Shown here in pieces: positions 43,232-52,384 of a DNA stretch of 64,000 nucleotides. A program made the translations under genes and the position numbers. The notes under the pieces are model-generated. The model was not told the DNA's origin. It searched no databases and was given only the letters and a program-made list of their open reading frames with translations. The stretch comes from Copromyces sp. CBS 386.78. Lineage: Eukaryota; Ascomycota; Sordariomycetes; Sordariales; Sordariaceae. Location: assembly GCA_030685235.1 (NCBI GenBank), contig MU839187.1, positions 62,001-126,000 on the forward strand, given 5' to 3'. Numbering within the stretch: position 1 is the stretch's first letter; every line of letters starts with the position of its first letter.

Positions 43232-44785
43232 ATGGCGAAACTCGGCCGCCGTCTCAGCCAAACCTCCAAGATGCTCATAACCATGCCGAGTCAGCGCAAG
43301 CTGTTTACCATCATCCTCGGGATCTGCGCCTTCAGTCTCATCTTTCTGATCGCCCACTCACCCGCCACCCTCGAAAACCTACCCGTCCCTCATGCGCTCA
43401 AGCCCTCCGGCGGCAAGACACCCGATGACAAGAAGCACAAACCGAAATACAAGTCACCCCCGAAATACACCCCGCCTCCGATCAAGGACAACTTCCCCCT
43501 CCTCTCCTCAGAGGGCAAGAACAAAGCGCCTCCCATCCCCTCCTGGAACGTCAGCCCCAAGGACCTCTGGACGCAATACAACCTGCCCACCGCCCCTCCC
43601 TTGCTCATCGGGTTCACGCGCTCCTGGCCCATGCTGCAGCAGACGGTAGTCAGCTACCTCACAGCCGGCTGGCCCGCCACTCAGATCTACGTCGTCGAAA
43701 ACACCGGCACCCAGCAAGCCAACGCGCGGGGGCAGCTGTCCCTGCAAAACCCCTTCTACCTCAACCACACGGTCCTGAAGGACATCTTGGGGGTGAACAT
43801 CATCCAGACCCCCACCCTCCTCAACTTCGCCCAACTCCAGAACTTCTACCTCGCTGAGTCATATGAGCGCCAATGGCCTTATTACTTCTGGTCGCACATG
43901 GACGTGCTCGCCTTCTCCAATGAGGACGGAAACGAGAAAAACAAAGCCAAGTGGAACGAGGAGGGGTATAAATCGCTTTATGCCATGGCGTTAACTACCC
44001 TTAAAGACGCGCGCGAAAACGATCCGAAATGGGCCATCCGCTTTTTTGCGTACGATCACCTGGCGCTGGTCAACCCCGAGGCGTACGAGGATGTTGGGGG
44101 TTGGGATACCTTGATCCCGTACTATGTCACCGATTGCGACATGCACTCTCGCTTGACGATGCGCGGCTGGTCGATGAAGGACACGAGATGGGCGGGCGCG
44201 ATTTGGGATGTCAGTGTGGCGCTGGATGATTTGAGTGTTTTGTACCGGGTTGATGGGGTTACGCCGTCTTTTACCGATCCGAACCCGCCGCCTCCTAAGA
44301 AGGGCTGGTTTTCCAGTTGGAAGAGGGATGGGGAGGAAGAAGAGACGAAGAAGAACCAGAAGAGGGAAGAGAATGTTGCTGGGTGGTTGGAGGGACAGAG
44401 CCCTAGGGGCAGCAGGGGCGTTAATGAGGCCTTGATGAGCAAGAGGGAGGATGAAAATCAGGCCCAGGAGCAGATGAAGGAGGGGGAGCATAAGACGGAT
44501 GAGCTGGACAAGTGGAGGGCGCTCCAGAAGATTGCCGAAGAGATGTTCCACTACAAACACGACAGCAAGCGCGGCCGCAACACGTGGCAGCTGGGTCAGC
44601 AAGGTGGACAAGGAGAGCCGTTCTACTATCCTGCAGCAGGAATAGCGAAGGGCATCGAGCTCCTCACCGAGACCGGCTATAAGGTTTATAGGAAAAAATG
44701 GGGCCACAAGGACTGTGATTTGATCACCAAGGGCCACCTGAGCTTCGATGATCAGTGGAAGGTGAAGAAGGACTGGTGGTTTTGA
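43232..44785 (+). CDS. Type II membrane glycosyltransferase-like protein
   Basis: A single-exon gene of 517 residues. The chosen ATG (GTCGATGGCG) gives MAKLGRRLSQTSK and then a signal anchor LFTIILGICAFSLIFLIAH (about residues 20-39), the layout of Golgi transferases. A Lys/Pro-rich stem follows (KPKYKSPPKYTPPPIKD). The lumenal domain has PPLLIGFTRSWPMLQQTV, QIYVVENTG, YYFWSHMDVLAFS, AYEDVGGWDTLIPYY and TDCDMHSRLTMRGW, where the DCD could be a metal-binding DxD; this looks like a GT-A fold. A charged, low-complexity insert (about 365-430) separates it from the C-terminal GRNTWQLGQQG and YPAAGIAKGIELLTETGY part. Exact CAZy family not recognised. Ends 215 bases from the convergent ligase gene. 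Confidence 0.72.
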   Translation: MAKLGRRLSQTSKMLITMPSQRKLFTIILGICAFSLIFLIAHSPATLENLPVPHALKPSGGKTPDDKKHKPKYKSPPKYTPPPIKDNFPLLSSEGKNKAPPIPSWNVSPKDLWTQYNLPTAPPLLIGFTRSWPMLQQTVVSYLTAGWPATQIYVVENTGTQQANARGQLSLQNPFYLNHTVLKDILGVNIIQTPTLLNFAQLQNFYLAESYERQWPYYFWSHMDVLAFSNEDGNEKNKAKWNEEGYKSLYAMALTTLKDARENDPKWAIRFFAYDHLALVNPEAYEDVGGWDTLIPYYVTDCDMHSRLTMRGWSMKDTRWAGAIWDVSVALDDLSVLYRVDGVTPSFTDPNPPPPKKGWFSSWKRDGEEEETKKNQKREENVAGWLEGQSPRGSRGVNEALMSKREDENQAQEQMKEGEHKTDELDKWRALQKIAEEMFHYKHDSKRGRNTWQLGQQGGQGEPFYYPAAGIAKGIELLTETGYKVYRKKWGHKDCDLITKGHLSFDDQWKVKKDWWF

Positions 44786-44999
44786 GCACCGGGTATGTAA
44801 AAAAGGATAGCATTTGGCGTAATTTGTCATGAGTGGGAGGGAATACCCGAAGGAAATAGCATGTCATCGAGCCAAGGTCCTTGACCAAAGAGAGCAAGTA
44901 AACTTGAAGCAGGCGGTAGACGTAGGTTGGCACAAAGCAACTTTCTTTCCACTACCTACGTGCTAGGTATCTACCTATCTACCGTCCTCCATCTATGGC

Positions 45000-46046
45000 T
45001 TATCGCGATGCCCCCGCCAGGGCACCCTCGATCACCATATGATAGAGGTCAGCAGTGCTGATACCCGCGGCTCTCGCCTGCTGAGGCACCATACTCTCCG
45101 GCGTCTGGCCAGGTATCGTGTTGACCTCGAGGAAGTACAGCTGCTTCTGCTTCGGGTTATACCGATAATCGAAGCGTACTACGCCGCGACAATCCAGCAG
45201 GTCGTACAGCTGCGCCGAGACATCCTTGATGCGCTCGCTGACCTCCGCCTCCACCTCCGCAGGCGTCACCTTGCTGGACGACCCGTTGTACTTGGTGTTA
45301 TAGTCAAAGTACTCACTATCACGGTGAGGGATCACCTCAGTGATAGGGAAGACATGCAACTTCCCCTCGGCATCGCGAATCACACCGCAGTCGAACTCCC
45401 GACCCTCAATGAACTCCTCCACCAACACCTGCCCGTTGCCGTCCTCGCGCATGGCATCCTCGACCGCCTGAGCCACCTGCTCGCGGCTCTTGACCTTGGT
45501 GGTTGCTACGCTGCTACCCCCGGAAGCAGGCTTGACGAAGACGGGCAGCTCGAACTCGCGCAGCAGGGCGTCAGCGTCGAAGGCGCTGGCTTGTGTGCGG
45601 TGAAGCAGGCGGGACTTGGCCACCTCCACGATGCCGAAGCTGCGCACTACGGGGTTGCAGTGTCCCTCGCTGGCGGTTAGGGAGGAGGTGTAGAAGCCGC
45701 AAGAGGTGTAGGGCAGGCCGAGCATGTCGAAGTAGCCTTGCAAGACGCCGTTCTCGCCGGGGTTGCCGTGGATGCTGATGTAGGCTAGGTCGAACTGGAT
45801 TTTTGGGTTGCCATTCGAGGGGAGGGTGACGCTGAAGTCGTTGCGGTCCACGGGGATTTGGGCGTCATCGTCCGTCAGGTGGTACCACCCGGCTTTGGGG
45901 TCGCGGGGGATGACGATCTTGTAGAGGTTGTACTTGGAACGGTCGACGTTGGCGTAGATGGCGGCGCCGGTGCTGATGGATACGTCATACTCGCCCGAGT
46001 AGCCGCCTACTACTACCGCGATGTTCTTCTTGCTGGTGTCTGCCAT
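45000..46046 (-). CDS. D-alanine--D-alanine ligase (bacterial type)
   Basis: ATP-grasp ligase that in bacteria makes the D-Ala-D-Ala dipeptide for peptidoglycan. Intronless, 348 residues, full length. The active site is intact: VVGGYSGEYDVSIST (Glu), ISIHGNPGENGVLQGYFD, LPVFVKPASGGSSVATTKV (ATP Lys and Ser), LVEEFIEGREFDCGVI, EYFDYNTKYNG (Tyr/Lys), GVVRFDYRY (Arg, Asp) and FLEVNTIPGQTPESMVPQQA (Glu, Asn). The HG-PGENG-LQGYFD block is closest to Bacteroidota-type Ddl as I recall them. Fungi have no peptidoglycan, so the role is unclear: another D-amino-acid dipeptide, or another amino/hydroxy acid pair. Codon use looks native, so any transfer is old. Product could be a Ddl-like ligase of other specificity. 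Confidence 0.9.
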   Translation of the reverse strand: MADTSKKNIAVVVGGYSGEYDVSISTGAAIYANVDRSKYNLYKIVIPRDPKAGWYHLTDDDAQIPVDRNDFSVTLPSNGNPKIQFDLAYISIHGNPGENGVLQGYFDMLGLPYTSCGFYTSSLTASEGHCNPVVRSFGIVEVAKSRLLHRTQASAFDADALLREFELPVFVKPASGGSSVATTKVKSREQVAQAVEDAMREDGNGQVLVEEFIEGREFDCGVIRDAEGKLHVFPITEVIPHRDSEYFDYNTKYNGSSSKVTPAEVEAEVSERIKDVSAQLYDLLDCRGVVRFDYRYNPKQKQLYFLEVNTIPGQTPESMVPQQARAAGISTADLYHMVIEGALAGASR

Positions 46047-46716
46047 CTTGTAGTTATCGCGTCGCTATGAAGGGAGGTTTTGTACAGAGTACATTTCTTA
46101 CGGCTCCTTTGCGAACGTCTCGAGGTGTCGTCGCTCAGTTTATGCTCCTGCTTTTCGGGCCCCCGGCAACACGGAAGCCATGCTGCCATGGCGATTGTTG
46201 AGCTGCCTGCGTGCGCGCAACTCGTGAGAGCATCCACTCTGTCGTCGATCATTCCCGGTATCGGTACTGAGAAGTCCACGTTAGCATGCTGGTGGAATGG
46301 AGGACGGGGTTGGGGACGCAAGAACGAGCATGCGTAGACGAGTTCATCATCGTGGCTTTGACTCCATGGTTGTTGGGCTTGGGGGAAATGCCCGATGCAC
46401 GATGTCAAACCTGCGGCTGACTTGTACAACGAACCTGGATACAGACTCCCGTACAACGGCCGGGCTCAAGAAGGTGAGATGGGATGAGACAAGCTTTCAT
46501 CTTGTGTCCAGCCATTTTGACGGCAAGTCTGATAGTAGAGTAACGCGCGGTATCGGGGCCTCTTGAAATCATCAGGTGGGGAAAGCCAGCGACACCCGAC
46601 GCGGGGAGGTGACTGAAGCCCCGCCTCCAGCCCGACACCACAACTTTGTGTGAGAAGATTCTGGGCGTTTGCTGTACAGACCGCTAGTCCTTTGCGCTGT
46701 AGGGCTCTTTACCCTA
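46047..46716. other. Ligase promoter and transposon left flank
   Basis: Normal-composition DNA up to the sharp transposon edge at 46717. No gene supported. Confidence 0.5.
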
Positions 46717-46810
46717 CTTGGGGGTTTGGGAAAAGTGGGACCTTTCTTACCCCCTCTTTTATAAAAGAGGGGGAAAATTTTTGATGGGATAAATTTTTAT
46801 TATGGGATAA
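46717..46810 (+). repeat. Left terminal inverted repeat
   Basis: About 93 bp, inverted match to 50032-50125. The first 31 bases are identical; later mismatches are nearly all C/T or G/A transitions. Confidence 0.9.
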
Positions 46811-49800
46811 GGCCCGCCCGGTACTATATAGAAAGTCGTATTAATGCAACGTAAAAGTGATTTTTAATATTGTGTTTTCGGATATTATAATATATTGCTA
46901 TTTCGTAATTTTGTAATTCTAAAGTTGTAAAAAGCAAGTAATTTATATATCGATGGATTGATAGAGGAGTCGTTAATTAATTTACTGTATAATACTCCTT
47001 AATTTCGATAAATATTTTGAGGAGTTGGGAGAGGTGTTAGTTAGGTATTGCGGTGCCCGTATGTATTTCGTAGTTCGTTAGCGGTTTAAATTACTTTGCG
47101 ATAAATCTTCGAAACTACTAACGATTAAAAATATTTTTAAAATTATTAGGGAGTCCCGTATATTTATCGTTCGCTATATAAAGTCTTTATATAAATTTAA
47201 TAAACCCGTTATATCGTTGCAGTTAGTAGGGCGCCTACGTATATTAATAGCGGCTAAAAAGGATACTATTATATTATACGTAATATTTTACTTTAAAGGA
47301 CGATTTTCTACGTAATATTAAATAGTAATTACAGCGGTAAATTATTTACAGTCGTTATAGGGTATTCTAGAGATTTATAATACGACTTAATTAATTCGCT
47401 TCCTTAAAGATTATTTAGAATTGAAGATAACGATTTACTATATAGTTAATATTAAGAAGAGGTTCTAGGAATTAAATGAAAATTCCGTTAACGAATGGTT
47501 TAATAAATATGAAAAGGTATTCGAAATATACGACGTTAATAAAAGCGATATTTAAAATTATAACGAAATAGGCGTTAGATTAGGTTACGTAGCGGGCAGT
47601 CGCGTAAGGGTAGTTATATTAAGAGAATTAGTAAGGTAGAAAGTAAGTTAATCGCAGTTAATTTATATAGGGATTTATATAGGGAAAGATATTAATTGAC
47701 TTTTTTATAGTTTAAAATTAACGATATTACTAATAGAAAGTCGGCTACGTTAATAATTAGTATAAGCTCGATTAGCAAATTTATCCCTATTTATATAATC
47801 TTTAAAATAAATTTAATAAAGGATTTTATTAATAATAATTTCGACGATTCCGTACGGTTCGTTAAATTATTAACCGGCTTTTCGAATAGCGAGCTTACGC
47901 TTGATTAGTTGAAGTATTTTAATTATTATTCCTTTTATTCGTCGCTTACTTTTACGAAGTTGAAGTAGTAGGATACTTGTAAACTAGTTAGTAATAATAT
48001 TAAAAATGAAAAAAAGGGTTTTTTTTTTCGAGATTAGTTTGGTTATAATTAATATAGGGTAGATTTTATTAGTATAAAATTTAACGATTTTATTAGTAGC
48101 GTTAGTTTGAAAAAGCTTTATAAATTTGTTTATTACCTATTAGTTATCGATAGCTTTAGCGAGTATTGTAGGATAGAAATTAAGGAATATATAAATATTT
48201 TTAATATTATTTTAATAGTATTGCCTTTCTATTTAATTTATATAATATAGCCTTTTAACGTTAAGATATTTTCGTCCTTTAAATTTTACTATTAATAAGT
48301 ATCAAAATAATTCGTTTAAAGGAGGGAATTTAATTTTACGCGTGCTATTTTTATATGCGAACTTAAGGTTAGTTATCCCCCTCCTTCTCCCCTTTCCTCT
48401 CCCCCTATTATTGCTTTTTCTTTTTTCGACTAATTATATTATCCTCGCCGTTTTAATATATCCTTAATAGTAGTTTAATTGTATATAATATTTTTAATAG
48501 ATTTAAAAATATTAGAATGTATTTTATTAATTATAACCGAGTCCTGTTTTAAATCCGAATAAAGTAGTTTAAGGAATCAAACCCCGCCCTACCTTCGTTG
48601 CTCCCTCGGGAAGACTGTTTTAAGGAGGCTATATAGGTTATTATTTATATTAAAGATAAATATTAGTATTTCTTTAATTCCCTTATTCAAATTCGTTATT
48701 ACGATATTGAGGTTGTTATTTACGAAGTTCCCTTAATATATAATAGGGTTTAAAAATATAATTATTAAAATAGGGAGAAGGCTGCTAATTTCGACTATAA
48801 GATAAGGCGGCGGGTTATTAAAGTCTTTAGAAAGGGGGAGAAACTATTTCTTTTAAAAAGTAATTTTAATTAAATAGTTATAAAAAGAATTAATAAAGAA
48901 TAGTAAGAGGATTTAAAAAAATAGGTAAAAGCTGTTAAAGTAGAGGGGTATAAAATAAAGAAGTAGGTATACGATAATTAGGTTAACGATAAAGAGGGGG
49001 GTAAAGGGAAAGTATATTAGAAGGTATATTAAGATAATTAGTTAAAAAAGAGGGAAAGCAATAGGTTTATACTTATTTTTAACGAAGATATCCTTAATAA
49101 GGATAAGGGTAAAGATAAGGATAAGGGGGGATTATTCGTAACGGATATATAAGGTATATTAGTACTAAATATAATTAAGCGGGTATAGGGAGATATCGAT
49201 AGTAATCTATTTAGTAATAATTAGCCAAATATTATTCTAAATAATATTCTAAATAATTTAGAAGTCTTATCTTCCCCCCCTTGCCCGCCCGCCCCCCTAG
49301 AAATAACTTCGTAAGTTGCTGCTTGTATTAATATATAGGTTATTAATTTTATTATTAAAGACGAAAGTACTTTTATTAACGATAATAATAATAAGGCTAT
49401 ATTTAAAGCGGTATATAATAGGGAAGATAATAACGACGAGGAGGAGGATAGGAGTGAGGGGGGGGATAATTAGATTTTACTAGTATTTTCGCCAATTATA
49501 TTTAAATTTGTACTTAAATTTATACCTAAACCTCTTATATAGATTAGGCTATTTACCCCTAGACTTCCCGTACAAGTTAGGCTATTAATACTTCGCCCTA
49601 CCCCTACTTTCACCTTTATTCTATTATAACTACGAACTTTCGAAGAAATATTATATTAGTTAGTTTTGAAGCTAATAGAAAGCGATGTTAAATTTCGTAT
49701 ATAAGTATAAATAGAAGTACGAAGGTAGGCTATACTAAATAGTACGCTAGTAAGGGTAGAGGTAGTCGTAAAAGAGGTTCTGCTAATAAAGTTAGTAAAG

Positions 49801-50031
49801 GAAGTATTAGAAAAGGAGGTATTAGAAAAGGAGATATTAGAATTTATATTAGAACTTGTATTAGAATTTATATTAGCGCTAGAAAACGATGGATAAAGAT
49901 TGTAACCCTCTCCTTTATTTATTTACTACTTAATTGAATAATATTATGAATTTCTAGTGCCGTTGTATTGATGTATAATATAGTGATTTACTATGGGGAT
50001 AGGTTATTTTACTAGCGGTTTATTATGGGGT

Positions 50032-50125
50032 TTGTCCTATAATAAAAGTTTGTCCTATTAAAAATTTTCCCTCTCTTTTATGAAAGAGGGGGTGAGAAAG
50101 GTCCCACTTTTCCCAAACCCCCAAG
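50032..50125 (-). repeat. Right terminal inverted repeat
   Basis: Inverted partner of 46717-46810; followed by TA. Confidence 0.9.
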
Positions 50126-50196
50126 TACAACCTTCTTTGATAGCGGATTTAGCACCTCCTAGAATCCCCTCCTTCAGTTTACAGACCTTCCTCTTT

Positions 50197-50225
50197 ATCG
50201 CCAGCTCTAATATAGAGCTGGCGAT
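50197..50225. repeat. Perfect 13-bp hairpin upstream of HET gene
   Basis: ATCGCCAGCTCTA and its exact reverse complement separated by ATA, about 190 bases before the HET-gene ATG. Flanked by short direct repeats of ATCCCCTCC and TTCAGTT. Could fold in a 5' leader or be a protein-binding palindrome. Confidence 0.7.
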
Positions 50226-50413
50226 CCCCTCCAGCTTCAGTTAGCTGGATCCCTCTCTCAATATATCATTAGGTATCATTCCCATTATTCGTGATCCCTC
50301 TCATACTTTGACTTCAACTGCGACTCGTCTCAACACCAACATCACTCTTATCGACTGGCTACCTAACCTCGTCAGACCTTAGCTGAGGTGCCTCCACATT
50401 CCTACCATCCGCC

Positions 50414-52384
50414 ATGGAGTCATTCCGGCCTTCAAGTTCTTCCACCCATCAGCCTCTTCAACTGAACGAGATACGCACCGTCATCCTCCATCCAGGGTCT
50501 CTTAGCGACCCAGTCAACTGCACTCTCGAGCATATCAACTTTGAGGAGGCTCCTAACTCATACGTCGCGCTCTCATACTCTTGGGGAGACCCAAACCAGA
50601 CCCTAAACATCAACCTCAACGGTTACACATACCCCGTCACCCTCAATCTACATTCTGCTTTGATTCACCTGCGCGATACAAAGGAACCCTGCCGTCTATG
50701 GATCGATAGCCTATGCATCAACCAGCAAGACTTGGCCGAGCGTAGCGCCCAGGTTGCTCGCATGCGCGACATATATACTTTTGCTCAGAGGGTGACTGTC
50801 TGGCTCGGAGATTATGCTCCGCATACCGAGGAGGACTGGCTTCGAGCGTTCAATTCAATGACAAAGAACCAGATCTGGCGTTTTCCTCCAGATGTCCTCC
50901 CACTAGAGCTCGATGCCGACGTCAAAACTTCGCCAACATTGGAAGAACGTCGCTATGGAGAGCTAATGATGTACTCATTGCTTGCTCGACCCTGGTTCCA
51001 CCGCATGTGGGTTATCCAGGAGGTTGCCGTCAGACCTACAACTGGGTGTGGTGACATAGGTGACAAGAATGTCTGCTTCGTCCTTGGACGTCTTCACTTA
51101 CCATTCGAGCTATTGAGCGTATCGCTTTTGGAGGCATCGATCGGCGGCGACGAGTGGTATCAACCGAAACGCTCAAAGGCTTCTAGTCAACCAGATCCAA
51201 AGAAGATGAACAACCTTTCATATCGGCCACAGAAAAGGCACAGGCTAGATGAGATCGAGCAGATCTGGAAGTCCAGGTCAAACCTGTTGAAAGACCCCAC
51301 GAACGAAGACCTTGCACTTCTCTTCATGTACCCTGCCCAGCAACTGGCGGACTATCTGTCGAGGTCTACCAGATTCCAGGTCACAGACCCTAAAGATCGA
51401 ATTTTTGCTCTTCTGGGGTTGCTTGTTGGTAACTGGGGAGAAACCCAAACACCGGCCCAGCTGAGGCCCGATTATGCCAAATCGGTGGACCAGATATACT
51501 GGGAATACACTGTTTGGATGTTAAAAAGTGGTGTACATCTCGATATGCTGTCGTGGCGCTCCGGACAGCTGGGAGGAGCATCACCGTCTTGGGTGCCAGA
51601 CTTCCAAACTCGACGAGCTATAAGACGCGAGGCAACCGCACAGAATTTGGTGCAAGATGTTTCGATAAGATTTCTTGATGGAAATCGCAAACTTGAGATC
51701 GATATTCTGCCAATCGGAACCGTCTCTAAAGTCGGGGCGCGCTGCGAGATCTTGACCACGAGCAGGCGGAGGCCACTATGGGCAAGTGCAGTCGGTGAGG
51801 CGAAAGCGTCTGATGCTCCTGTAGAGGAAAGTAAACGATACCTCCTAGAGTGTGAGCACTTGGTAAGTGGTGTTGCGGTGGCCTCCAAGTTTAGCGCTAG
51901 ATGGCGCCTTATCATGCACCTCTACTTCAGTTACGTTACGTATGAACAAAACGACAATCGGGGGATGTGCGACCCGATAACATGCAAAAAGGCACATGAA
52001 GCGATGCTTGATGGTCAACAGAACATAGAGGAAGATGTTGAGATGAGTTGCCGCCAATATGCCGAGATGATCGCAGACGCCTTTAACGGCTTTACCTTTT
52101 TCGTTTGCGATAACGGAGAATTTGAGTTCTGCACCAACACCTCCACTGCTCCGGAGCCTGGTGATCTTTACTGTTATTTTAGGGGCTCGACACGAAAATA
52201 TCTGTTGAGAAGACGGGGTTCTTCTGACGACGAATGGCTCATGGTCGGGGATGCGTACACTGCCGCCACCTTCATGAGTGAGGGGCTTCGGAGTAGCTGG
52301 GACAAGGAAAAAAGGCTGGAGGTGAGGTACACTAGGCTTTGGGAAGACAACAAGGATAGGATCATAAAAGTGATCATTTGTTGA
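50414..52384 (+). CDS. HET-domain (heterokaryon incompatibility) protein
   Basis: A single-exon gene of 656 residues with ATG in CCGCCATGGAG. The HET domain covers about residues 48-215: YVALSYSWGDPNQTLNINLNG is its first block, CRLWIDSLCINQQDLAERS its second, MRDIYTFAQRVTVWLGDYAPH its third, and LLARPWFHRMWVIQEVAV its fourth, the het-6/het-E pattern. The middle holds DPKDRIFALLGLL and LDMLSWRSGQLGGASPSWVPDF, standard post-HET blocks. The C-terminal third contains FVCDNGEFEFCTNTSTAPEPGDLYCYFRGS-like residues where these proteins usually end. It starts 289 bases from the RIPped transposon, so its promoter may be under heterochromatin influence. Confidence 0.94.
   Translation: MESFRPSSSSTHQPLQLNEIRTVILHPGSLSDPVNCTLEHINFEEAPNSYVALSYSWGDPNQTLNINLNGYTYPVTLNLHSALIHLRDTKEPCRLWIDSLCINQQDLAERSAQVARMRDIYTFAQRVTVWLGDYAPHTEEDWLRAFNSMTKNQIWRFPPDVLPLELDADVKTSPTLEERRYGELMMYSLLARPWFHRMWVIQEVAVRPTTGCGDIGDKNVCFVLGRLHLPFELLSVSLLEASIGGDEWYQPKRSKASSQPDPKKMNNLSYRPQKRHRLDEIEQIWKSRSNLLKDPTNEDLALLFMYPAQQLADYLSRSTRFQVTDPKDRIFALLGLLVGNWGETQTPAQLRPDYAKSVDQIYWEYTVWMLKSGVHLDMLSWRSGQLGGASPSWVPDFQTRRAIRREATAQNLVQDVSIRFLDGNRKLEIDILPIGTVSKVGARCEILTTSRRRPLWASAVGEAKASDAPVEESKRYLLECEHLVSGVAVASKFSARWRLIMHLYFSYVTYEQNDNRGMCDPITCKKAHEAMLDGQQNIEEDVEMSCRQYAEMIADAFNGFTFFVCDNGEFEFCTNTSTAPEPGDLYCYFRGSTRKYLLRRRGSSDDEWLMVGDAYTAATFMSEGLRSSWDKEKRLEVRYTRLWEDNKDRIIKVIIC

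Larger units (their letters stand above)
46717..50125 (+). mobile_element. RIP-mutated Fot1/pogo-type DNA transposon
   Basis: A 3,409-bp AT-rich block with inverted ends starting CTTGGGGGTTTGGGAAAAG, bordered on both sides by TA, the target duplication of Tc1/mariner-type elements. The interior has almost no CpA, many TpA, and no open frame of 60 codons, as left by RIP. Reading through stops on the plus strand shows traces of a DDE-1 transposase: EWFNKYEKVFEIYDVNKSDI then a YNxNEIG block (about 47460-47580), LTLDWLKYFN (about 47900), LVIDSFSEYC (about 48140) and an IVLPFYLIYIM block (about 48220). These line up in order with the Fot1/pogo catalytic domain. Element is inactive. It is longer than usual Fot1 elements (about 2 kb). 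Confidence 0.88.
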
